DNA from: Mucidula mucida
Lineage: Eukaryota; Basidiomycota; Agaricomycetes; Agaricales; Physalacriaceae
Direction: 5' to 3'
DNA: 18,402 bases
Assembly: GCA_015501055.1 (NCBI GenBank)
Contig: JADNYV010000667.1
Span: 1 to 18,402, forward strand
Notes under the pieces: model-generated
The model's input: the letters and a program-made list of their open reading frames with translations, nothing else
Database searches by the model: none
Told to the model about the DNA's origin: nothing
Shown: positions 9,538 through 18,402 of the stretch, piece by piece
How the letters are laid out: each line of letters starts with the position of its first letter
How positions within the stretch are numbered: position 1 is the stretch's first letter
Program-made: the position numbers and the translations under genes

Positions 9538-11417
9538 ATGTCCATCGACGAACTAAAGCTTGTCGTGTTATCTGCTCTGCGGCATCTAGTCAACACGGAC
9601 ACTGTACACATTCCAATAACGTCTCTTGATCTCCTCACTCGCGTGATTGCATATACACCCCCAGCCGGCCTACTTCCGGACAAACCGCCGCCCAGACTAC
9701 GTCTGACCGACTTGTCGCGTTTCGAAGGCATTTTGGAGACGCTTGCTGTCGGCTGGGATGAAGGTACCTTGAAATTTAACCGCGACAATGGCGAGTTCAC
9801 TATCATGGACATTTCCTTGGCCTCTTCATCTAGCTTGAATCTGCCCAAGAAGCGTAAACGGGTCATCGATGAGGAGGCTGATTCTGCTGCTGGAGACGAG
9901 GACGAGAATGAAGAGACTCCGGTCGAAGAGAGCTCGGGTCAGCCACTTTCCGCGTTGTTGTCGCTTACCAAGGAGCAGCTGGAGACTTTCACTCTTATTC
10001 AGATGAGCACCGCGAAGGGTCGTTTGCTGGCTCAGCAGGTCAGAGTCAGGCTCCGCCAAACCCCTTCCCGCGTACTCAATATGTCGTAGTTCCGCTCTCC
10101 AGAGGATACCTTCGAGCCGATATGTTCCCACATCACCAAGGACGAATGTGCGAAAGCACGCCGCGCAGAATCATCGCTTCCCTACGACCCAGACGCCCCG
10201 ATCAGTATATGCGATGGCATCCACTTTAGACCCTTGATTCGACCCCACACGGAGCCGGCTCTTGGACACTGCTCATACCTCAACACATGCTATTCCGAAC
10301 CTACGTATGCCCAGTCGCCTTCCATACCCCCATTTCCGGGATCCTCACATTCATACACGCCCGGCATGCGAGGCCCAACCTCACTACCCTCTGGCCTGGG
10401 TGCCGGTGGACGGGGCAAAGAGAAGGCTCCTTGCAGGTATCTTCACTACGAGGTTGACTGGGACCAAGGCGACGGAGACGGTTCCGAGAAGAGGAATAGA
10501 GACGTGGTCAAACCAAATACTCATAGATTGGGTCTTGGGCTAGGACCGACTGGCAAACTCACCCAGAAACTGCCTCCGCAATGGATAAATTGCGATTTGC
10601 GCCGGTTCGATTATAGTGTGCTTGGGAAGTTCCATGTCATCATGGCTGATCCTCCGTGGGATATACACATGAGTGTACGTAGTTTTCGACGTTCCTCGAT
10701 TGGATTACTCATATTGGTGAAGTTACCCTACGGTACGATGACGGACGACGAGATGAGGGCTATGCCGATACCGATGCTCCAGGACGAAGGGCTTTTATTT
10801 CTATGGGTGACTGGACGCGCTATGGAAGTAGGACGGGAATGTATGAGGCATTGGGGTTATACGCGCGTTGATGAGGTCGTGTGGGTCAAGACTAACCAGG
10901 TACGCCCCTTCAATGTCTCGAAAATCCGACACTCAAGGGTCCTTGTAGCTACAACGCGTTATACGTACCGGTCGCACTGGCCATTGGCTCAACCACACTA
11001 AGGAACACATGCTCGTTGGCGTAAAAACAGTCAAAGATGACGATGGTAATCTCAAGTTCCCGTCGTGGGTCAATCGTGGGTTGGATACCGATGTCATTGT
11101 TTCGGAGGTGCGAGAAACGAGTCGAAAGCCAGATGAGGCGTACGGGTTGATTGAGAGAATGTGTCCTGGCGGGCGGAAGATTGAAATTTTTGGACGGAAA
11201 CACAATACTCGGCCTGGGTATGTCGCCACTTGCTTAATATTGTGCAGGCTGACAGAGACACAGGTGGTTAACCCTTGGGAATCAGTTGGGGCCAGATCAA
11301 ATAAGTGAAGAGGATCTAGCTGCGAGGATTAAGGCCAAGTGAGTGGTTAATGAACACTAACATACAAAACTGAATATTACTAGGTATCCTGACCGCCCTC
11401 TGAATATTGTCAAATGA
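9538..11417 (+). CDS. IME4: METTL3/IME4-type mRNA N6-adenosine methyltransferase (MT-A70)
   Basis: Exons 9538-10038, 10090-10674, 10723-10899, 10949-11217, 11264-11338 and 11384-11417 give 546 residues. The MT-A70 catalytic domain is intact: DPPW at 354-357 (catalytic motif), then [30 protein letters not shown] and WVKTNQ. The [19 protein letters not shown] stretch is the METTL3 hallmark at the S-adenosylmethionine pocket, and the ending [20 protein letters not shown] is also typical. N-terminal to this, Cys/His-containing segments ([24 protein letters not shown]) correspond to the METTL3 CCCH zinc-finger region. A classic basic nuclear signal, PKKRKRV, sits at 103-109. The DPPW motif marks it as the catalytic METTL3 class, not METTL14. 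In yeast, Ime4 writes mRNA m6A to promote meiosis; animal METTL3 is the general m6A writer. A 60-residue low-complexity insert (Pro/Ser/Gly) lies inside the zinc-finger region. Confidence 0.94.
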
Positions 11418-12687
11418 CTTGCCGTTTTGTATGAATGTGGCGCGCGTATATATGTGAATGTAGGATTGATCTATTGCTCCGCGAAGAGCCACCCGTTGGA
11501 ACGTTGATATTGGCCTTGTGTTCGTTGCAACTCAAGGTAGACTTTGCAGAACAGCTTGAAATGTAGAGCCTTGTCCGGTGGATCAACTACAACGGCGTCT
11601 CGGTATCATATCATAGTGAGTCACTGAATCATGTCTTCTTTGTTGGGTATACTGTGGAGTATACCAGCGCTGTGGGGTCTCGATACCGATAGATATACAT
11701 AGTTCCCCGTGATGGGCGATGAGTTCCAAAGGTGGTTTGCCACACTTTCCGAGCTTCTCTGGGTACATATTGCGCCAGTTTCACAATGCTAATACAAACT
11801 GTAGATGCCAGTCGACTGTATTCAAGATGTCTGCGGTCATCCGGGGTTTCGACGGTACACCAAGGCCTGTCCGCATTACAGTCGGGCCTTCTTGCTTACC
11901 GATGCAATGACTTTCTTTGGAACGAACCTGGGATACACCACTCTCAATTCGAGCTTCTGGTGCTAGCTCTTGGGGAAGAGATGTATTAGTCGATGTCGTG
12001 TGAACGGGAAGTCCAGACTACTAACGCCAGGACCGCAGCTAGCGAAGAGTGAACCCATCAAAGAGCTCAGCTTCGTTTAGTCACTCATACATAATCATTT
12101 GGGCTGTGAGTCTCCCGCAATACTATTCTTTGAGGCGTATTGTTGATTTGTATCTGCGTAGATCAGTCTGAGTAGCTTCGCTGTCTCGAAGGTTTGAGTT
12201 TGGGCGCTGATTCTGAGCGCTGAGCGCTGGCAATTCCGAGTCGCCGCCTGATTAACATTACAACTATAGGAGGGACATATGCTCAGAATCAGATGATGTT
12301 GATGACAGACCGGATCAGTGGCAATCACGGTTGCGATACGGGAAGCCCTTCCCTGCCATAGAGGTGGCGTTTTCACGAAAGAAAACGAGATATATGCCTG
12401 GGGTTTACAGTGGGCATGGTGCGATGTTGAGCAGGAATAGATGCGTCCAAGTTGACGTCCTCTCACAACGAGTGGCGAAAGAAGCGTCGGTCGTTTCGGA
12501 TCCCGTTCCTGTTTACACTTGGACGATTCCTGTGCATCATGGCGATCCAGAGTGCGATCAAAAAATGCGGTGCCATGCGCATTCGTATAAAAGCGCTCCT
12601 ATATCTCATCTTGAGAACCATTTTTCTTTCCTGCTCTTTGCGCTGCAAACACTTTTTGTCACCTTTTCACCTTCTTCTCCCCTTACG
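11418..12687. other. 1.27-kb stretch without a confident gene
   Basis: No conserved protein is recognisable on either strand. At 11630-12058 the minus strand is open in several frames at once. One continuous frame of about 89 codons ends at the stop near 11630. A short ATG-starting piece at 12058-12026 is followed by a good GTTAGT donor, and a CTAAT branch site lies near 11985. These parts cannot be joined into one preferred product. The right end contains the promoter of the membrane-protein gene at 12688. Confidence 0.5.
12586..12593 (+). promoter_or_regulatory. TATA box of the four-helix membrane protein gene
   Basis: A consensus TATAAAAG lies 95 nt upstream of the ATG at 12688. It is followed by a pyrimidine-rich stretch (12615-12684), which is the usual arrangement for a TATA-driven fungal promoter with start sites in CT-rich DNA. 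Confidence 0.6.
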
Positions 12688-13477
12688 ATGCGCTTTCATC
12701 ACTTCTGCTGTTGCATGCCCCTCCGTGTTGGCGTGTTCGTGAGTCCCTCGCGTCCTCGATCCTGGATCCTGAAACTGATGTTTTTGCCTGTGTAGATTCT
12801 CACAGCCCTGGCTTTGCTAAGCGGAGCTGCCGCTGCTGCCGTGCTATGGATCGCTCTCCCGCGCGTCATAGAGGCAGACGACGTCCAGTCAGAGTACAAG
12901 ATTGCTGTCGGCGTCAGCGCAGGCATTTACACTCTACTTGCTCTGATTGCGCTCTTCGGGTATGTCTCAGACTTTTCCTTACGATTGTTCCGTTTATGAA
13001 TGCGGTTTTAGCTTGATTGGCACGATCCGCAAGAAGATTTCCTTTGTCAGGACGTTCCTCAGTCTCCTATACTTCAACCTCGTGCTGAACCTTGCTGTGG
13101 GCGCGTTCGCGATATACGTCGTGTATTCCAACGGTGAAGTGATATCTGGAACGACGAAATGCACTGCGTCCAACGGAACTGTGTCTTGTAACGGTGTTAA
13201 TTACCGGGTATCGAAAGCGTCCATCATCGTTTCGTTTGTTCTCACTTTCCTCATTCAACTATGTACGCTGCTGTTCCTTCTTTCTTTCCCTGACCGATCC
13301 TGATTTGTGGTAGATCAATGCGTGCTCGTGCGTAGTTACGTTAAAGAACTCCAGGAGAACGAGGAGGACCGCCGCGGCTCGTACGCTGCTGTCAACGTTC
13401 CGCTCGTCGCTGGCACATACGCACCCATTGGCGCGGGCAAGGAGTACTCCGACAATCAGAAATACAGTCACGCATGA
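12688..13477 (+). CDS. Four-helix integral membrane protein (tetraspan/MARVEL-like)
   Basis: Exons 12688-12738, 12796-12959, 13012-13262 and 13314-13477 give 209 residues. Four hydrophobic helices are predicted at about 17-39, 52-72, 86-110 and 141-161. Between helices 3 and 4 is a loop with two cysteines (122, 131) that could pair, and an Asn-Gly-Thr glycosylation site at 126. The N-terminus carries three adjacent cysteines (7-9), a common acylation context. The C-terminal tail (162-209) is charged, Tyr/Gly-containing and cytosolic if both ends are inside. Small tetraspan proteins of this shape are abundant in Agaricomycetes and mostly unstudied. I see no signature that assigns it to tetraspanins proper (no CCG motif in the loop). 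It is convergent with the next gene, with 103 nt between stop codons. Confidence 0.82.
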
Positions 13478-13580
13478 GCTTGAGATGGGAGAATGTCGTT
13501 TTACGATATTTTCACGGACATATTACATTAGGTAGTGTAGTGTGTACGACACTTTGATCTTTCAACTTATATTTTGCATT

Positions 13581-14216
13581 TTACATGAAAGGAGTCACAG
13601 TGGTTGAAGTCAGGCCGTAGAGCCCACATAGGTACGCGCTTGAGAACAAGAGGAGACGCAATGTGTTACCTCTCGAAAACCTCTTGATCAAGGCTTTCCA
13701 ACGTGCTGTCAAAACGTCAGTAAATACTTAGCACTGCTGGAGGAGAGAAAACTTCACCTTCAAGCTTAAGTTCTGTTCCCTTGAATTTGGCAGCTTCGCC
13801 TAGTTGTTTGTGTACTGGCACCATGGCAATGACCGTATGGGGTAGCGCCACGACAAGGGACGCGGCACCGATCAGCAGTGCACGAGCGTGCTCCGCCGAG
13901 ATATCGGATGGACGCGTCAAGTACGCGGTCGCGTATCCTGCGACACCAAGCAGGATTGAAGCGATGAACGCCGGGCGACCTTGTTTATGGAACATGGGAC
14001 CGATAACAGAGGCGCGTTGAGCAATTGACAGCTATATCCCACGGGGCATCATTGGAAAGAACACGAAAACGTGGAAAGTAGTAGACCTACAGGACTTGCT
14101 TCGACGGCGGTCATTGCAGCAAAGGGAGAACGCCATGTGCTCCCGGCTGCGAAGAACCCACTGGCGCTGAGGCCGAGAGTTTGACCGAGGACGAAAAGAC
14201 TGAGGATAGCGGGCAT
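13581..14216 (-). CDS. DUF1772 (anthrone-oxygenase-like) membrane protein
   Basis: Minus-strand exons 14216-14091, 14031-13758 and 13705-13581 give 174 residues. Four hydrophobic segments are visible: near the N-terminus (SLFVLGQTLGLSASGFFAAG), at RPAFIASILLGVAGYATAYL, at ALLIGAASLVVALPHTVIAM, and near the C-terminus (LRLLLFSSAYLCGLYGL). The spacing, the size and the PHTVIAMVPVHKQL segment, followed by a W-containing basic stretch before the last helix, fit the DUF1772 family. Some members are anthrone oxygenases in polyketide clusters, but most fungal ones are of unknown role, and no polyketide synthase is present here. The start is the only upstream ATG in frame and opens directly on the first helix. 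Confidence 0.78.
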
Positions 14217-14554
14217 GATTTAATGTGCTTTCATAAACTAGACAAATTCCATCTTAAGTATGAACCAGTGGAAAATCGGATCCGTGAGAGTTTTCAAGAT
14301 CGCGTATGCCGGGCGCGTTCGTAGCAGGTACTAAGCATGTCTGTACTATTAAGCCAAGTTGTAAGCTGAGTTCAAGATCTGTCATCGTCTCCTCATCCGA
14401 GTCCTCCCGTGTCGGACGACCCCGATGGAGTCGCAGTGCATATACCGTATATCTACGCTCCTGTAGTCAGTCGACTGAAGAGGTACCAATGGATCCACTG
14501 ATGATTAAGTACTTGCTTGTGATTGAAATGGAACACTTGGTCCCAGGATTTGAA
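14217..14554. other. Spacer between two minus-strand genes
   Basis: This 338-nt interval holds the 3' end region of the FAD oxidoreductase gene and the promoter of the DUF1772 gene. I see no gene, TATA box or repeat in it. The + strand 102-codon open frame at 14306-14614 runs into the oxidoreductase coding region and has no protein-like features. Confidence 0.55.
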
Positions 14555-16089
14555 TCAGAGAAACTCCCTCGTAAAAACGCCTTGAGGATCCCACTGCCTT
14601 TTGAGCATCCTTAATTTCGCCAACCGCTCCGCACCACGGTATCTCTCCTCCACCGGAGCGCTCCTCGTCCAGTTGCCATAAGTTGCATTGCCCTCAGGAT
14701 GACCTTCTTGTCTAACTAGATCAAGTACCGCTTTCTCCGCACGGTCTGCGTCCTCTTTGCTCGCCGGATCACTATACCACGTCAGACATTCCTGCATAGC
14801 CAGTCAACTCTTGCACCCAGTCTGGGATATGTTGCACCCACCGCCCACATCTTGATGTCCTTCTGACTGAACGCCGTTTCTGGCAATCCCTCCATCTCAG
14901 TCGGGCACCAGTCAAAACCATATCCTGTCGTGCATGCATCTGAGTGCTTCCCCTTGAGATCATTGAAAACCTCTACAGCCTTCTCCCAGGTATCGGTATT
15001 GATACCCTTCATGCCAACACCAGCGAAACGTTTGAATCCTCCTTTAATTCCGAATGCTTCTCCGGCATCGTTGATTTCAGGAAAAGGCACGCTCTTGCAG
15101 TCGAATACCAGAGGCCCGAGGGCCTTGAGTGATGCGTAGAACGCCTCGGCTTCGTCTGCAAGTCCGAAGAAGAATGGCATGACTAACACGGATGTGTCGT
15201 AAGTAGGCGGAGGAGCTGTTATCACGAAGAGGCCTGCCTGCAGAACGCTCGTGTCCTGAGTGATGGGTTTGAGCGCTTCCAAGACATCTTTGATCTGGGC
15301 CACAGAATAAACGATGACACCCGTCCACGCAGTCGCGTCGGGTGTGCGCAGGATAGAGGGTGGGTATGCTTGGAGGGTGAGCTCGGTGACGATACCAAAG
15401 AACTGGCCAGCTCCGCGGAGAGCGTAGAGCAAATCAGGATGGGACGTGTCTGAGACTGATACTAATCTTCCAGTTGCAGTAACCAACTTCGCAGAGACAA
15501 TGTTGTCCGAGGCAAATCCGCATACACCAGAGAGAGCGCTCAGGCCTCCACCAAGCGCCATTGGAATGACACCAGCGGTATTCGCCGAACCCAGCGCTAC
15601 GAAGCTGATTTCGACGATTGGAGATACATAAGATGAAAAGTCACTGACGTAGGTATAAGTCATGTTCAGCAGAAGCTTCGTTTGCTTGTTTGACGAGGAC
15701 GCCACTTTGCAGCGTCAGTTGTTTCTGCTCCGCATCGACTGTCACTCGGGTGAGATGACTGAGATCAATGATGATGCCCTCCGAGCCAATCGTCGACCAT
15801 GTACTGTGTCCGCCCGACTTGGCTACGAAAGGGATACCGTGCTTAACAGCGAGTTTGACCTAGTTCTCGATTAGCATAAGTAAGAGATCGAACGCCTCCT
15901 CCCCCCACAACATACAGTCTGAGCGACATCGTCTTCTGTTGACACAAGAACTATAGCAGCAGGCGTCTTTCTGTCAATGTCACTCCAACGGATGAGCAGA
16001 TTCGTAAACTCGTCCCCGGAAGAAAAGACACGTCCTTCAGGTGATAAGCGGTCCTGTAGCGTCGTAAGAAACTGGGGCGCGGGATCCAT
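14555..16089 (-). CDS. Berberine-bridge-type FAD-linked oxidoreductase
   Basis: Minus-strand exons 16089-15916, 15859-15649, 15596-14842 and 14791-14555 give 458 residues. The N-terminal half is an FAD-binding PCMH-type domain: FVAKSGGHST with His76 (the usual covalent FAD site), then IIIDLSHL, LGSANTAGVIPMALGGGLS and FASDNIVSAKLVTATG. The C-terminal half is the substrate domain and ends with the BBE motif: YGNWT, then RYRGAERLAKLRMLKRQWDP before the final Gly-Val-Phe. The Cys that forms the second FAD link in two-site enzymes is not seen in the GSANTAGVIP segment, which suggests single attachment. No signal peptide is evident (start MDPAPQFL), so it is probably intracellular, unlike many secreted relatives. 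The family oxidises varied substrates including alkaloids, sugars and phenolic alcohols; the substrate cannot be told. It lies upstream of the DUF1772 gene on the same strand. Confidence 0.9.
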
Positions 16090-16541
16090 GGTGATGGTGA
16101 AGATAACAATTTTGAAGGAGCCTTAAGTATTTCTGGGAATGATGTGGGGATAGACCGGATAGGTACCAAGTTTCCGTTTCATAACAGAGCGACGAAATCC
16201 GGATTCATAGTGGGGCATTGCAAAATGTAGACCTTTGCAAGTATGGGCGCCACGGTGTGGCTCGGAAGTCCTCCGTTAAACACCGCTGTGCGTATAGATT
16301 TAATCGTGGTAATGGTGCAGTGATGAAGTCCCGATTTGGGCATGGACAGCGAGTTCGACTACTTAAGTTATCAGACCCTGTTTGGTCATTAATCTGTCAG
16401 ATATCGTGGCCCATTACATACAATACAGGTCGTGAGTACACAAAAACTATAGTAGTAGTGATGGTCAATGCATTATTATACAGGTCGTGCGTGAGAGGAG
16501 GAAAATCAATCCAAAACTAAAAAAAAAATCGTCCAGTCTAC
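16090..16541. other. Spacer upstream of the FAD oxidoreductase gene
   Basis: This 452-nt interval lies between the start of the oxidoreductase gene and the 3' end of the myosin gene, both on the minus strand. It should contain the oxidoreductase promoter and the myosin polyadenylation region. It includes a run of nine A at 16520-16528 and a pair of 11-nt direct repeats. No gene is seen. Confidence 0.55.
16424..16489 (+). repeat. Pair of 11-nt direct repeats, TACAGGTCGTG
   Basis: The word TACAGGTCGTG occurs at 16424-16434 and again at 16479-16489, each preceded by CATTA-type sequence. It lies about 340-400 nt upstream of the oxidoreductase start. It may be a binding-site pair or a small duplication remnant. 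Confidence 0.5.
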
Positions 16542-18402
16542 TCATTTACGCGGTGAGCTATGTGGAGAACCCATCACAGACGACGGCCTGTCTAGTCTAT
16601 TTCGAAGTCGCTCCAGCTCATGTTGCAGGCTAGATGTTGATTTAGTGACAATCCCGTCGGCAAAAAACAGACACTCACGCAAAGGCCTTCTGTTTATGAT
16701 CAGCGGCTTCGCGTTCAGCACGGCGTTTCGCTGCTTGCAGCTCGCTCTCTTGCGTTTGCTGGGAAGAGAGTGAGTGCTAGCCACCGCGGGGAATGATAAG
16801 ACTGACCATAGAGTCCATCTGTTGACGAAGATGCGATATCTGGCTCTCGTAACCCCTACGCTCTTCCTCGAACTTCGCTCGATGCCGCTCCACCTCGGCT
16901 TGCTGGAAGTTCGCGTCCCGTAACAACTTCGACGCCTCACTCTTGTTGCTGGCATGTTGGAGTTTATTCGTCAATTCCTCGATGTGCGCGTTCCTGGATA
17001 TTGTCGCTGGTCTTGACGAACTGGTGTAGGCTTTGGTCTCCAAGTCTATCAGTCGAACATTCATTTCCTTGGCTTGCTTCTCTAGGCTTGCCTGAACAAC
17101 CATTAGCGTTACCGCAGAATAGAGGACAGGAAACTAACATTAAGTCTCTCCAACTCGGAATAGTCAACTCGACTTTTGCTAAGTTTCATCTGGAAATCAT
17201 TGGCAAGCGCTTCCGCCTTTTTCATACGGTCAAAAGCCTGGGTGACCCTGTCTTCTTGCTCTTCCAACGATCGTTCCAAATCTTGCTTTTGCAACTGTAG
17301 CCGTTGGAACTCACGATCCGACGATATCTTGCTTCGATCGCTGTGACCCGTACGTATCTCCTCCAACTCGACCTGCAAAGAGCGGCGAGCTTTAGAGAGA
17401 ATCGCCTTGTCACTCTCAACATCATCAAGCATAGCTCTCAGTTGTCTGACTTGTCCGTGGAGAGCAACAATCTGCGCCTGCTGTTCTGCCTGAGCACCGT
17501 TCGAAGCTTCGTAGGCGTTGGTGATATCGTTGATCTTTGTTTCCATACGCTCCTTCTCTTTCTTCCAGCCGCCAGCGTTGTAGATCTCATCGTCGAACGT
17601 GAGTTGGAGTTCATCATAGTCTGACCGGAGCTTCCGATTCTCCTCGCGGAGACGGCTCATGCTATCGCGTTGTGACTGCAATTCTGCGCGGGGTGTGAGA
17701 ATTAATGATTTGTGGAGAAACAGGTAGATGTACCTTCAGCCAATTGGGCGAGTTCAGATTGGTACTTCTTGCGCGTTTGGTCGGCAGCGAAATCGCCTTG
17801 CTCCAGATCCTTCTGGTGACGACTCTTCTCGTCGTCCAACTCTTCAACAAGGCGCCGGTTGATGACGACAAGATCGGAAGAGTTGTCATCATCGAGACGA
17901 GCCTCCAATTCTTTAACGCGTATCTCGGCAGTCTTGAGGCGACCTTGCATAGCTTTGTGCTGAGAAACTGTCTCGGCGTGCACCTTTTCCAGATCACTGA
18001 GCGCACGGCGAACTACGCCAACAGATTAGCGTTGACGACCAGAAAATCAAGGCGAACGCACCTTGTGCTTCTTGGCGTGCAGCCTTCGCTCTTTCAAACT
18101 CGGCCGCCTCGAGTCTGGCTTGATTAGTTGTCTCTTTGGCCTGGTACGCCTCAATAACGGCACGCATTTCTGGTAGAGGTTGAGCATTGAAGCGTATGCG
18201 GATGGGAAGCAACTAACCAGATTGCGCCGCGCTTGACGTGGATGAGAAAGGTCATCCTCTTGGAGTCGTTTCTGCAGCTGTCGGCGAACATCTGCAAATA
18301 TTCAGAAACCCACAAAGAAACATTATGAAAAGTAACTAACTGGAGGTCTCCGACTTAGCCTCACTGACTTGGGCGCGAAGATCGTCGGCGTCGGCTTGTA
18401 GG
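16542..18402 (-). CDS. Myosin-II heavy chain, C-terminal coiled-coil tail (partial)
   Basis: Minus-strand exons, high to low: 18402-18341, 18291-18214, 18169-18062, 18012-17734, 17683-17139, 17091-16807, 16758-16679 and 16629-16542, giving the last 507 residues. The 5' part, including any motor domain, lies beyond the right edge. The chain is a near-continuous alpha-helical coiled coil rich in Glu, Lys, Gln and Leu. Segments such as LREENRKLRSDYDELQL, GGWKKEKERMETKI and KKAEALANDF are as in basidiomycete non-muscle myosin heavy chains. It ends in a short non-helical tail (RPSSVMGSPHSSPRK) with possible phosphorylation sites. Myosin-II tails assemble filaments for the cytokinetic ring at septa. 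Assignment rests on tail similarity alone, so another long coiled-coil protein is possible. The second intron visible here (18170-18213) uses a GTTGCT donor; the better GTTAGT four bases upstream would break the frame. Confidence 0.8.

Noticed and set aside
9297..9866. 189-codon minus-strand open frame
   Set aside because: Most of it is antisense to METTL3 exon 1.
12095..12466. 123-codon minus-strand open frame upstream of the membrane-protein gene
   Set aside because: No family, no splice context and no protein-like composition.
13581..16089. DUF1772 gene plus FAD oxidoreductase as a secondary-metabolite cluster
   Set aside because: No synthase, transporter or regulator lies nearby; two co-oriented genes are too little evidence.

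Overview
The window reads as nuclear DNA of a filamentous basidiomycete, most likely an Agaricomycete. Genes lie close together on both strands and are cut by many short introns (mostly 45-75 nt) with GTNNGY donors and CTRAY-type branch points. The recognisable families (KRE6/SKN1 glucan-synthesis protein, HbrB-type TORC2 subunit, Sfr1/Mei5, METTL3/IME4, fungal non-muscle myosin heavy chain) are typical of that group. Gene models were spliced by hand; every exon join quoted keeps the reading frame.

Layout, left to right. 1-1222 has no intact gene: a broken reading frame (156-797), then the upstream region of the KRE6 gene with a small uORF. 1223-3666 (+): 14-exon KRE6/SKN1 gene. 3908-6087 (-): HbrB/BIT61-type TORC2 subunit, 7 exons, convergent with KRE6. 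6223-8227 (+): Sfr1/Mei5 recombination mediator, 6 exons, sharing a 135-nt divergent promoter with the TORC2 gene. 8228-8754: repeat-bearing spacer with decayed copies of an internal piece of sfr1. 8755-9356 (-): a possible small 4-exon gene without a recognised family. 9538-11417 (+): METTL3/IME4 m6A methyltransferase, 6 exons. 11418-12687: no confident gene. 12688-13477 (+): four-helix membrane protein with a TATA box. 13581-14216 (-): DUF1772-type membrane protein. 14555-16089 (-): berberine-bridge-type FAD oxidoreductase. 16542-18402 (-): C-terminal coiled-coil tail of a myosin-II heavy chain, running off the right edge.

There is no operon-like organisation, mobile element, rRNA or tRNA that I can support. 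The functional grouping worth noting is two meiosis-linked genes (sfr1 and IME4) about 1.3 kb apart on the same strand. The most unusual DNA is between them: an sfr1 exon fragment, including its intron 3' end, has been copied downstream and has diverged, and its copies sit directly at the 3' end of the unidentified minus-strand gene. No clearly new multi-gene system was found.
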